Origin: Nautilus pompilius
Lineage: Eukaryota; Mollusca; Cephalopoda; Nautilida; Nautilidae
DNA length: 64,000 bases
Assembly (NCBI GenBank): GCA_018389105.1
Contig: JACATO010000996.1
Span: 1-64,000 of the forward strand
Direction of reading: 5' to 3'
The notes under the pieces are model-generated. The model was given only the letters and a program-made list of their open reading frames with translations. It was not told the DNA's origin and ran no database searches. This document shows positions 23,328-36,000 of the stretch, in pieces. The position numbers and the translations under genes are program-made. Within the stretch, counting starts at the first letter, position 1; every line of letters starts with the position of its first letter.

Positions 23328-24640
23328 GAGAGAGAGAGAGAGATGACGTCAGTACGAGAACGAGAGCGAGAGAGATAATGATGACGTCAGTACACAGAGA
23401 GAGAGATGACGTCAGTACGAGAACGAGAGCGAGAGATAATGATGACGCCAGTACACAGAGAGAGAGATGACGTCAGTACGAGAACGAGAGCGAGAGAGAT
23501 AATGATTACGTCAGTACACAGAGAGATGACGTCAGTACGAGAACGAGAGCGAGAGAGATAATGATGACGTCAGTACACAGAGAGAGATGACGTCAGTACG
23601 AGAACGAGAGCGAGAGAGATAATGATGACGTCAGTACACAGAGAGATGACGTCAGTACGAGAACGAGAGCGAGAGAGAGATAATGATGACGTCAGTACAC
23701 AGAGAGAGATGACGTCAGTACGAGAACGAGAGCGAGAGAGAGATAATGCTGACGTCAGTACACAGAGAGAGATGACGTCAGTACGAGAACGAGAGCGAGA
23801 GAGAGATAATGATGACGTCAGTACACAGAGAGAGATGGCGTCAGTACGAGAACGAGAGCGAGAGAGAGATAATGATGACGTCAGTACACAGAGAAATGAC
23901 GTCAGTACGAGAACGAGAGCGAGCGAGAGAGAGATAATGACATCAGTACGAGAACGAGTGCGAGCGAGAGAGATGACGTCAGTACGAGAACGAGAGCGAG
24001 CGAGAGAGAGAGATGACGTCAGTACAAGAACGAGAGCGAGCGAGAGAAAGATAATGATGACGTCAGTACACACACAGAGAGAAAGAAAATGACGTTAGTA
24101 CGAGAGCGAGCGAGAGAGATAATGATGACGCCAGTACACAGAGAGAGAGATGACGTCAGTACGAGAACGAGAGCGAGAGAGATAATGATGACGCCAGTAC
24201 ACAGAGAGAGAGATGACGTCAGTACGAGAACGAGAGCGAGAGAGAGATAATGATGACGTCAGTACGAGAACGAGAGCGAGAGAGAGATAATGATGACGTC
24301 AGTACACAGAGAGAGATGACGTCAGTACGAGAACGAGAGCGAGAGAGAGATAATGATGACGTCAGTACACAGAAGAGATGGCGTCAGTACGAGAACGAGA
24401 GCGAGAGAGAGATAATGATGACGTCAGTACACAGAGAGATGACGTCAGTACGAGAACGAGAGCGAGCGAGAGAGAGAGATGACGTCAGTACGAGAATGAG
24501 AGCGAGCGAGAGAAAGATAATGATGACGTCAGTACACACACAGAGAGAGAGAAAATGACGTTAGTACGAGAGCGAGCGAGAGAGAGAGAAAATGACGTCA
24601 GTACGAGAACGAGAGCGAGAACGAGAGAGTATCGACGTCA
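23328..24640. repeat. Composite satellite with TGACGTCA in nearly every subunit
   Basis: Two alternating subunits: A, about 36-42 bp (GATGACGTCAGTACGAGAAC, then GAGAGCGAGAGAGATAAT), and B, about 22 bp (GATGACGTCAGTACACAGAGA). Together they give a higher-order period near 60 bp. By eye about thirty exact TGACGTCA palindromes and roughly nine single-base variants (TGACGCCA, TGGCGTCA, TGACGTTA, TTACGTCA, TGACATCA) are present. TGACGTCA is the consensus full cAMP-response element bound by CREB/ATF bZIP dimers. Open frames here are repeat translations. Confidence 0.93.
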
Positions 24641-26641
24641 TTGGCGACATCCCGGACCCTCTCGGGAGACCAGAATTTGCGGCCGCCGCCGTAGAGAGCG
24701 GGTGCGCTTCGCATTACACTAACCCATCACCAACTGAATAATGGCACCATTGTCTACGTAACGATACACCTTTATAAGTTAAATAATGGTGTTGTGGGAA
24801 GTGGGAGGAGGGTGGACAAATTGAATACCAGAAACCTGAAAGCGTCGGTAACAATAAGAAGCCATCTGGTGTACCGGACGTAACGCTGAAGTTGGTCCAG
24901 ACCGATTGACGACTGGTACAGAATATCCATTTAAAGGTTACACAAATACAAGCACGGCCCACCCAACGAAGTACTGGTCGCTGTTACCTTTAGACTGTCC
25001 GCCTGTACTGCAGGCGAGGTGCGCGCGCGCGACGTGATCCCCGTGCAAGATGTCACCTCTTCCCCGTGTAAACATTTATTTTTGACGAGTCAATAAAACA
25101 ACAGTTTATTCATCGCAGACAGAATGTAATTGGATCCGGTTCAGCAAAACCGATTTTCTTTGCTTGTTTGTTTTAATATTACATCATCTGTCAGGATCAA
25201 AGTTTAATCACGAACCGTAATGAAAATCCGACATTTTCCCTAACAGTTCCCACTACGTTTTCTATTCGCGTTTAGGGTATTCAAAATAGGGCCCTTTAGT
25301 AGAAACCCCGATCGTCCTGCGAGGAGCTATGTGTTTTTTTCTTCTGTTCCCCTCCCCTTATATGTAAACCTTCATCTTCGCACCTCAGACCCATCTCTAC
25401 AAGTCACAGGCCTACCTTTCAGTTTATTTATCTATTTATACCAGTAACACGAAACAGACCCTTTGGTTTCGTTGTTGGTCGGCATATTGAAAACAGGTCT
25501 GAACTGGAGTTTTACAGGGAACATTAGCAGAAAGGACCCCTCGGCTTTTCGTTCCACGATCCCGTCTTGACCATTCGCAGCTCCCTAATAACTTCATCAT
25601 TCGCTTTCAAGATACTCGCCTTTCCGCATTTCGGAGCTGCAGGTAATGTATGGAACAGCGGCCCCTACAGTACAAAGAAACTGGGGCCTGACGAAGCCTA
25701 TGATGTGGAAGAGATGCAGTCTATGAACAGTTCCGCCTTCTAGCGGCATAATACAGCTGATGACGTAAATATGGCGTAGCGCGCCAATTTAGATGGCGTC
25801 AACAGTATATGGATAATTTACGTTGTAGGGGGGCGGATATATGGATAAATAAATGTGGGGATGGTTGGGGCAGACGATTATCACGTGAATGATCTGTTTA
25901 AATCAACGGGGGAAACTGATTTAGAAAATATAGCGATGACATAATTTTTGTTTCCCATGCGGTAAGACTCCACAGTTCAAGAAGATGGCGGTATAGAACA
26001 GGTACCGTCGGTGTTCGTCTTAACGCCTTCACCACGGCCTATAGATACATATTCCTGGAGACGGCGGCCGGAGAACCGGACCGGGGTTTTCCCCATCACC
26101 GACCGGCACCCGTCGGTCCCCTGTCCCGTGCAATGTCCGCGACCGCCGCGGTCATACCCTGTTCACAGGAGCTCTCCCCCCCCCCTCACACCCCAGCCGG
26201 GTCTGACCCCGACAGACAGTATGAGGACATCCCGGCTTTGGAAGGGGTTTCTGTGATTAAAAAATATCGTATCGGAGGAGATTTCGGCTCCCAACGTGGA
26301 ATATATCAACTGAGCCTTTTTTTCTTTCTTTTTAAACCGGTAAACAACAAAAGAGGCGGGGAAATTATATTCTTGTCGACAAAAGTTAGTTACCGTTGCA
26401 TTTTGTTGTTGTTTTTCTGAGCTGTGATGACATCAGGTCTCGCCTGCCAACACACGCAAGCTCGCGGTACGGCTCGTGACCTCGGCTCTCCACTCGCACC
26501 ATGGAGGAGTACCGATATATATATTGCACAAGGAAGACAGACGGTCACGTGATTACGCGTAGTCGTCTCTGCAATTTTTATTAGAATTTTTTTTTTCTTT
26601 TTTCTTTTCTTTCCTCCGACGCGAGAGCGGATCGCTGAAGT
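24641..26641. other. Intergenic region upstream of the astacin gene
   Basis: GC-moderate sequence with no supported exon. An open frame at 26133-26420 (AATGTCCGCGACCGCC start) has no recognisable domain. TATATAT at 26516-26522 lies about 120 bases before the astacin ATG and could be a TATA element. A short open frame with a CACCATGG start at 26501 overlaps it. Confidence 0.4.
26516..26522 (+). promoter_or_regulatory. Possible TATA box of the astacin gene
   Basis: TATATAT about 120 bp upstream of the start codon; position is compatible with a core promoter. Weak, because similar runs are common in this A+T-rich DNA. Confidence 0.25.
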
Positions 26642-26752
26642 ATGGCCGGTCCGGTGGGCTCCGGTCTTGTGACGATCAACGTCGGCGCCTTGCTGGTTCT
26701 ACACTCAACCTTCACACGAGGCGCACCGACCTGGAGACGTCAAAGAAATCAG
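26642..26752 (+). CDS. Astacin exon 1, signal peptide
   Basis: Starts with ATGGCCGG (G at +4) and reads [20 protein letters not shown]. The hydrophobic core ends near STFTRGAP, a plausible signal-peptidase region. Phase 0 donor CAG|GTAAGG. The hydrophobic N-terminus and in-frame join to the propeptide support this start. Confidence 0.8.
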
Positions 26753-27358
26753 GTAAGGGGAAACGTCTGACTACTGGTGGTTTGCGGCGCTCGAGCTTTC
26801 GAGATTTCATTCCAACCCCGCGCCAATCATCTTTGAGGGAGAGGGATGAGAGAGAGGGAGAGAGAGAGGGAGAGGAGGGAGGGCAGAGAGTGAGAGAGAG
26901 AGCGATGGAGAGAGGAGGAGAGAGAGATGGAGAGGAGAGAGAGAGAGAGAGAGAGCGGGAGAGAGCGCGAGAGAGAGGGAGGAGAGAGAGAGAGAGGAGA
27001 GAGAGGAATGGAGAGGAGAGAGAGAGGAGAGAGACGGATGGAGGGAGGATAGTGAGAGAGAGCGGGGAGAGAGAGAGGAGGATGGAGAGAGAGAGAGAGG
27101 AGAGGAGAGAAGCGAGGAGAGAGGGATGGAGGGAGAGCTGAGAGAGGATGGAGAGAGGAGAGGAGCGAGGAGGAGGGAGAGAGAGAGAGAGGATGGAGAG
27201 AAGCGAGAGAGAGGATGGAGGAGAGAGAGGAGAGAGAGGATAGAGAGAGGAGAGAGGATGGAGGGAGGAGGGAGAGAGAGAGCAGAGCCGAGAGGAGGAG
27301 GGAGAGAGAGGAGGATGGAGGGAGAGAGAGGACAGAGAGAGAGGATGGAGTGAGAGAG

Positions 27359-27394
<36 letters not shown>

Positions 27395-30004
27395 GCAGAG
27401 AGAGAGATTGAGAGAGAGAGAGAGAGGATGAGGAGAGAGAGAGAGAGAGAGAGGATGGAGAGAGAGAGAGAGGGAGAGAGAGAAGAAAAGTAATGAGATG
27501 GGCGAGAGACTTCCTAGAGTTAGCATTAATATTAAGACAGTCCCACAATGCTCTTCTTAAGCCCTCAGTAAATTAGTAAACTACATTAGCTACTTAGCCC
27601 CAATTTCCATTTAAGAGATTTTAAATTACTCTCCTAACCCTCTCTAAAAAATTAAATGTTCAACATTCGATTAAACCTAAACACTAAAAAAAACTTTTAG
27701 ATTTAACATGCAATTTTCTTATTGCGACCCCTTGTCTGTCACAGACAGCAACAGTAATCTGGGATCACGTTAGATATTACACAGAATAATGCTAATTTAG
27801 ATATTCAAGTTTTTCTGGTTTTTTTCTAAAAAAGAAGAAATTACCTGTCGTCCTCCAGATGCGAAGAGACTTGTCATCTGACCATTTTCTTTCACCCGGT
27901 GTCCTGAACGCCCCGAGGTGTGTCGGCTCTTCGTCGCGGCGAAGATGGTTTATTTGTAGTGTTTGTTCAATATGTCGATACCCGGCAAGTAATTTGAAGC
28001 CGGATCTTAGCCATTCCGATGTGGGAAGAAATTGTTTCATTTTTCTGTTTTCTATTCAATTCCAGAACCGCTACGACCAGTGGGGGAGAAATGGTACGTA
28101 ACTTATGTTTGTTTTTGTTGACGTAACAATGACCCTGTTCCAGGTTCCCCGTCGATATCCGATTGAAAACTTCCTTTACTTCCGTCACATTGTCTTGGCG
28201 GGCTACTCTAAACTAGCTATCGATGCTCCTGCGTGGGGATACCCAGGAAAGAAGACGAATACCTGGTCAGGTGTGCGTTGTGTGGCGCCATCCTCCTGAG
28301 GAAACCGAGCACGTCTCGTCGGTGTGTGTGTTCGAGTTGGCAGGCAAAATCGGGGCTTCTTTCGACAAAGCGTGAACTGTGTCTATCCACCATGCCAGAC
28401 TGGAGCCCGTCCTCCCGCTCTTGGCCTCGGGCTGGAAACGCTGGGGTCCAAAGTGCTAGCTTCAGAGGCGAATTGCTGTAATCTGGAGAGTCGTGGTTCC
28501 AGCCCTTTCGAACCGTCTGATTGTTTCTCACAGCCAAGTCGGTGTAGATGAAGACGTCCTTTACCCCGATCTCCGCTGCATGGGCGACGCCAGTAGGAGA
28601 ATCTTTCCAGTAAGCGCGGACGTGGCACCCTCTTTTGTCGCGGTGCCACCGCTCAACACTTCGGTGAACTTCGCGGTAGAACTTGGCCACGGATCGAGAT
28701 CTTCGGCGATCTGCCGCTGGCGCTGAACGTTGCCCGAAACGTCACCTCGAGTAAACAGGGGAATACCGCTGTGGGCGTCATGATTGGTACCTGCCCGTTA
28801 TCCGTTCACCTTGACGTCCGGTGTATACACCGTCATGCCTGGAACAGGCAAATTCCAACTAGCCATGGGTGTGCACGCGCGTGCCGAATTGATATAGCAA
28901 GGCGCTGTGGTATAAACGGCTAATGACGATCTCCAGTTCTGCTCCAGATGCTCTGCATCATCTTCCTCTCCTCTCCGCCAGCCGGCCGCGCGGACTCCTC
29001 ACGGCGACCATGGCGCTCCAAGCCCCCCCCACAACACCGGTATTTCTAGTTCTGAAGGGACAGGCCTTTTTCGTCGAGTGCTCAGCGCAGATCCGTCTGT
29101 TTCCCGTCGCTCTACTGAGGCGGCCGCACTGCGGAGGGTTGATTGTGGAGCTGGAGGAGGGGAGAGAAGAGAGGAGAGGATATTCGTCACAGCTCGGCAA
29201 AGAAATTGGCACTTAGAATTTTTTTTGGTCGTAAAAGCATTCTCACTGCCGGACGACGAGCCTCAGCACCTACATAACCGCTGGCAGGTTCAGACCTTAA
29301 GGAAAATTCCTCCACATTGCGCAAGTGTCTGTCAGGGTTAGAAGATTTCTTTTTTTAAAAAAACAAAAAAACAAAAAAAAAAAAACTTAAGGGCGATAAA
29401 CGAACCGAGAACCAACACGGGTCATAACAACTCGACAGTTGGGATTCAAGGGCGATAAACGAACCGACACGGGTCATAACAACTCGACAGTTGGGATTCA
29501 AGGGCGATAAACGAACAGACACGGGTCATAACAACTCGACAGTTGGGATTCAAGGGCGATAAACGAACCGACACGGGTCATAACAACTCGACAGTTGGGA
29601 TTCGATAAGACTGACAGACAGACCCTTCTCGCCTTTAGATTCATCCCCGTACTTCTCTTGATTCGATAACCTCTATTCCGTAAGACAAGGGAGGTAACTA
29701 TTTTAGTTCGTAACAGTTTTAATGTCCAAGCACGTGCGCGTTTAAAGATAGAAAAGCACTTTCGGAAAAAAGTTCGATCCCCAAACCCCGCCCACCCCCC
29801 GTTTTTTTTTTTTTTTTCCATTTGAGGCCCACCCACATTTTCTCTGAAAGTAGAAAATACGACCTACGTCGCCAAATGAATATGGTTTTTGGTATAGCAA
29901 AACTGCGTTCTACATCCTGTTTATTATTTATCTACAGGTTACCACAGACAATCAAGAGAGGAGCAGAATCCAGAAGAATTGGCAGGTGTGTAGCATTAAT
30001 AATA

Positions 30005-30043
<39 letters not shown>

Positions 30044-33000
30044 CAACAATAACTATTCTTATGTATTCATTTTTACAGCCATTATTTATGCAAAAATATA
30101 CTGAAAACATTTCCGGGTGTTATCTACTGATAACTCCATGAGTAGCTGGACCGATTCGATATGGTGACGATTACTTTCGAACGCACTCGTATGTCAGGTT
30201 AGGGCCGTATTTAGTACTGTGGTGTGGGGCTGTTTGGCTCCCGAAGCGTTTATAAGTAGTGCAGCATTTGGAATAAAAGTAGATATACCTTTGTTTGTTT
30301 TTTTAGGGTGACAAACAGGACATAATACTCCCGTAGACACCCCATCGCCCATTTTCTACTTTCAATGTACATTATCAGACTATAAGAGACTTTAGGTATA
30401 CCCCACTAGGCTTGTGGAGACCTTGCTGCAGCTGCACCATAGTAAATCCGGCCCCCCACCGTCAACTATAAAAGAATAACAGCACTTTAAACTACGTCAG
30501 CGAACCAGTAATTCGCAAGGTTCGTGGAAACCCCTGACTTCGGTACTGACACCAAACAAGGGATTTCTGGCTGCTCTGGGTTGAATGCAAATTTTCGTTT
30601 TGTACACTAGAATTAACCACAATTACCCTACAGCCTTCTCTGATGGGGATTTTAGGGATATCTGGAAACTGATCGCTTTATGGGGTGTCTTTATCCGAAA
30701 TCGGTCCCTATGCTGGCTATAAATACCCCTTTTAAAAACTGTCCATTTGTCTGAATGGAAAAAGTAAAACAAAATTTCCAAGTGTTGAGAAAATGCCTCC
30801 GAAGCTTAACAACAATAATAATAGACATTTTAAAAATTATTTCCAGGACTCTTTGAGGGCGACATGAATGTAAGGCCACCCACCCGAAAGGCAAGTGTTT
30901 AAAATCGTTATTCGTTTTTCAAAAGTATCCCAAATTAGTAGTTTGAAGTGCTCTCTATATCTTTCAACTACGACCTTAATAAGTTGCTGCAATAAACTGT
31001 GAAGCTTTCACAATGTAACACTGAATCACATCAGCATCAACGAAGTAATTGCAGAATCCGAAGTCCCCTTTCATTCAGTCCGTTTTCGCATTTTAAAATA
31101 GACCCTGCAAATAAACACTTACTTAATTTACTTGGTAACTGGAAAGGGCTGTTTGTAACGATCTAACCTACATTGTTAGTTTAAAGGAAAGTGTCCCTTT
31201 AACGCAATCCCGAGACAGGAAAATAGCCCACAGGTGGGACGAGGAGGGGGCGTAACTCGTATTAAAGGGAGGGAATGACTAGAAAAAAGTTGGTTGCAGG
31301 GGTTGTCGTTCGTATTCATCCCAGAATTACATATTACTTTATTTACTCTACTGAAAAATATTCAAATATCTTCCAAAATGAGATCATTATTTCTGTTTAT
31401 TCTATACTACTAGCGACACGTGGTTACTTCGACGTCGCCGCCATTCGTAACACTTCACGTGACGTCACCTACCTCCGTATTGTTCGTGGATAAGGTCTTA
31501 TTAAATGATTGATGATGATCAGTTATCCAATTTTGGAAATGTCTCATGATTAAATTTTTTACTCATCCGAAATGAAGGCGGTAATGTACTCCAAATAATG
31601 TCGCATGACTTTACGGAGGAGGAGAAATTGTTTTTCAAGTGAAGCATAAACTATATGATAACCAATGCAGACCGAGGATAGTGCTGCACAGCTGTTTCTG
31701 TGGTTAGGGGAACTCATCAGCAGTACGCGCCTAGCAAGTAGCGTTACAACTCTAAAAAGTGGCTAAAATATTTTCGTAAAAGTGTAGCTTATAGGAATAG
31801 AGAATGACCAATTTTTTTTAAGGCTTATTATTAGAAACAGGATAAACTTTCTTTTTCATTAAGCAACGGATTAAGTGTAGATGTACACGTGTAGTTTAAT
31901 GCAAGAACCCAACAGGTGTTTTCTTTTTCTACAGAAGAGAGGTGTTCTGGCAGATAGGTTTCAAAGGTGGCCTATTGGCATCATACCTTACCAGTTTGAC
32001 GATTCTTACAGTAAGTAATTCCTTTAAAAAAAATTTTAAAAATTTTGTTGGTAAAACTAGAACATCACTGGCTTTCTTTAAAACAACTGAAGTTGAGGAT
32101 AACCACCTCTCAGAGTTATCAGTTGTACTTGATTTGAAGCACAAATGATGGAGCCAAAAATGTAAATCAATAATATATCTTCAGGTATTATCGTGCTGAA
32201 ACGCGATCGAATCATCAGTTAACTTTCACGAATACTAGGACATGTATAATCTTAAACGGGAATAAAACGCCGTAAGTTATATAAACAAACAAACAAAGCT
32301 TCTACCTACTTAGTATTCAGCTTTACTATAACTTAGGTGTCCCTCCACGTTGGTTAAAAGATTATTCTAGTATTACACAAAATTGAGAAAGTCTCAAGGA
32401 ATTATACTTACAAACAATAAAAAAACAACTACCACCTAAAAGAAGTTGATTTACCAAAATCGGTTGCATGAATACAAAAGTAGACAAAAGCTAAGCTTCC
32501 ATCAAGATCTGACCTGAATAAAATTTTACCAAATGGAAGCGCTTATCATTATTTGCATAAATATTACTTAAAGAGAGAAATTACGTCAGTAGAGAGAGGG
32601 GGGGGGCTCACCTTGTTGCTACACGAATTAATTCTCCTCTCTTTAAAAAAAGCAGAATTACTTTTTTTTTAACAGATGAAGATCAGAAAACTCTAATATT
32701 GAAAGCCATGAGTGAAATCACCTCAAAAACACTAATCCGTGGTTCTCGATGTATATTCTTCACCCCTAAGAGAGACTTTCACGTGGACTTCCTGGACATG
32801 AAGCCTGACATTGGGTAGGTAATGTGACGAAATCCCTGAAGCCTAATCGGAATTAATTGCTATAAAGGACGCACAAGCTTCTTTGTGTGTGTGTGTGTAA
32901 TGGATGGTGTAGAATGGCTTCGATCCACTGACCATGTAAAACAGGATCACTGTTTCAAATGCACCTGAACGGTGATCACGATACACGTCCCACACCGTTC

Positions 33001-36000
33001 TATGCATTACACTAATAACAAATCTGTTTCCCTCACTGAAGAGTGCCAAGACAGCCACCAGAGTGTTCAGCTGCAGAACAAGTCATTTCTCAGATGATGC
33101 AGGTCGTTGTACGTTAGCGTATTCGCAAACAAAACTGATACAAAGGCAAAAAAATAAATAAATAAATAACAATTTAATAGATGAATACGTTTACCTTCAA
33201 ATGGTTCCAACATTTTTTTGGAAAATACTCATTTTACCAAAGGTGAAGACTTACGTAGTTACATTAGGTCCCAGCACACAATAAAACACGTGGTCACCGG
33301 GGTTTCTTCTCCTCCTCTGCCCCCGAGACACAAAGTTTACAAGCCCTCGCTTCCTGTTCATTTACTTCCTCCTTAATCTTCTATCCCAGGTGTTATTCGT
33401 CTGTTGGGAAAATCAGCGGTCCGCAGACAGTCTCCCTGGAACCGAACTGCCTCGAAAAGGGCACCGTCATGCACGAGCTGCTGCACGCGGTCGGCTTGTG
33501 GCACGAGCAGAGCAGGACGGACCGCGATGATTACGTCACCGTCAACTGGAATAACATCAAAGAAGGTAACGAACGATTAGGAAAGTTCTCACCCAGGGGC
33601 AGCTAACTCCTACGTCCGATGAAGGATGGATGGTAATCCTTGCGTCAGTTAAACTTGGAAATTAAAAAAAAAAAAAAGAGGAAGGGGTGGGTAAAGGATT
33701 TTTTCATGCGAGGGAAAGATCGCGTTTTACTTTGTACAGTTATTTCCCCTTTGCATATATTCTAAAAATAGATTCCAACCCACTGGGCAATGCTATTAGC
33801 GACAGATGCTGCTTCTAGAGATCAAATGTCACAGAACCCTAACCATCTCCTGTCTGTATGCACAACAATCAAAATGTTCTGGCTGATTGATTAAAGATTG
33901 GAAAATAACAGTACAATCAGGATAGCAGTATTTAAATTGTGATATAAGAAACTATCCTTTTATATTTTAAAATAATGTTCATCGAGGAACGAGATATATG
34001 CCTCTACCTAACAACTGAACAATTCGCTGTTATAAATTATTATTGTACAGAAAAGGTGAGGAAAGCCAAAATGAATAAGTACCCGTGGACTTGCCTTCAT
34101 TACTGTAGTGTCTATCATATCAATTTTTCTGAATTATTTCGTTAAGACACTTAGTAGCTACATGACACTCAACTTCATCATTTAAACTCGTTTTTTTTTT
34201 TTAAAAAAAAAAAAAGACATTTATTTAGGTCTACCTGGTGTTAACCTGCAATAGAGACAGATAATTTGGCTTGTACACCCCTGCTATTAAAGCACAACCT
34301 TAATTTTTTTTTTTACCAAAATCTAACACTGTTGAACTGGTATCCAAATTCTAAATGAAATGTCTCTTTCCTTCTCAGTATAGTGCCAGGTGAGTTCCTT
34401 TCATGTTCATGTTGCAGATCCATTGATAAACAGAAGAGTCAACTTCCAGAAGTACACGGTGCAGTACATTGATGATTTGGGGCTGCCGTATGACTTTGAC
34501 TCTATCATGCACTACGGGTTTGCATTCTTCGCCAAAGACAAGTACTCTCCGACACTGACCCCAAAGTACCCCTATGCGTACATTGGTCAAAGATCGCACA
34601 TCAGTGAGATTGATATAAAGAAAGTTCAGCTGCTTTACGGATGCGGAGGTAGGTATGGATCTCTCTCTTGTGTACTGTACCATAACATGCAATATGTATC
34701 ATTACTCTTTATAATATACTCTAACAGTACAACAGGAATTTCCAAGAAATGTGATCTATAGAATGATGTCAGTCAAATTCTTCATTTGCTGTCAATGTTA
34801 GAAATTCAAAGTTCAGCAAGATTTGTTGTTGTGGTGTCATGCATGCACAACATAGATATTTCGTTTGTTTCTCAATTTTTTTGTTTGTGTAGTACGAGTG
34901 CATTGTTGCTGAGAAATGTAGATTTTTTGTATGCGAAAAAGTGTGAATGATAAGATGAATGCTTCTTCAAAGCTGGATCAGTGTCAAGATGCCACAGTTG
35001 GAAGAAGCGGATAGAGGCCACACCTTAGGCATGTGGAAGGCTTTTCCCAAAGATGGATCACAGCTTGGATGGGTATGTACAAGTCCTCAATAAGTCACCT
35101 TGTATCCTGATGGAAAACTACGAACAACAGCAGAGAGACTTATGTCTGACCATCACCAGGGCCAACTGATAGGCCTACATAATCTCACAGAAACACTAAT
35201 TACCGCCAACTCAGAGAGCATCAGCGAATGTAGAAACACAAGGTTTTCCAGGATCTGATCACCCTCATCATACGGCTATGCTTAACACCATAGATTTCAT
35301 ATTATGACCTTTCCTCTTAATTTAGTTTTTTTTTTTTTTTTGCTGACAGGGCTGGGGTTTGTATACAGTTACATTATACAGCATGGCATTTAGCAGTGGC
35401 AGTATCACTGCATTGGTTAATGTGAACACTGATTTTCGCAGATGGTGATTGGTTCTCAACCAAAATCTGAAAACCCATTGGTACGTGGACAACATTTTGT
35501 TTCCAGTTCTCCCAAGGCAAGGTGGCTGCCCACAAAAAAAAAAACCGACAAGCTTTCTTAAGACAGAACAGCATCAATGCGCTCGTCTGGCCATCTAGAC
35601 CTGACCTTGGGCATCAGTGTGTGTATTAGAGATAACCTGGGCAGGTAGCCTCCATCAGCATAACTTTTTAGAAGAAAAACACCAGCAGCTTTCTGCAGCA
35701 CTACATTAGGTGGTGGAACAACAGTCCTGCAGGCATGACATGATGCAGATACTGATCTGTCAGCCACAGATTTGCTGGAATGCTGGTGTTAAGAGATGCT
35801 GCATCATTCAGAAGGATAAATATCAGATAATGGACTCTTTTGTTGAGGATATTCAACAGAGTCGAACTGCATTTATTCCCATTTTTCACATGTTGCCTGT
35901 GCTCAAGACTAAGAGAATTAGGCATTTTTTGTTTTGTGTTTTTTTGAGGATACTATAAAACTCTGCTATGCATGTAATGATTTATGATAATAATATTACA

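Larger units (their letters stand above)
28094..29937 (+). other. Intron 2, GC-rich, mobile-element-like
   Basis: 28100-29220 is much GC-richer than other introns, with long overlapping open frames on both strands. One + strand stretch near 28275-28350 reads CALCGA and, after a frame change, [17 protein letters not shown]. This resembles the C..C....ET..H....C zinc knuckle near the C-terminus of non-LTR retrotransposon proteins. A 52-bp tandem array lies at 29391-29604 and poly-T at 29800-29818. Confidence 0.45.

Noticed and set aside
23328..24640. CRISPR-like regular repeat array
   Set aside because: The context is a eukaryotic intron-rich genome, the spacers are themselves GA repeats and not unique, and units vary in length; it is a satellite.
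26133..26420. 95-codon frame upstream of the astacin start
   Set aside because: No signal peptide or domain, and no in-phase join to astacin exons; the exon at 26642 supplies a proper signal peptide.
26712..27548. 278-codon Ser/Leu-rich minus-strand frame
   Set aside because: Translation of the GA/CT block; no domain, no splice partners.
28142..28271. Alternative astacin exon after CTGTTCCAG ([13 protein letters not shown]...)
   Set aside because: Good acceptor and an open frame, but in the phase required after exon 2 it hits TGA within eight codons, and the product does not resemble an astacin propeptide.
28450..28560. tRNA or SINE promoter boxes (GGTTCGAAAGG on the minus strand)
   Set aside because: The B-box-like word is imperfect, A-box spacing is too short and no cloverleaf could be drawn.
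28217..28690. 157-codon minus-strand frame
   Set aside because: Open but unrecognised; the opposite strand carries the better zinc-knuckle-like trace, and GC-rich DNA lengthens chance frames.
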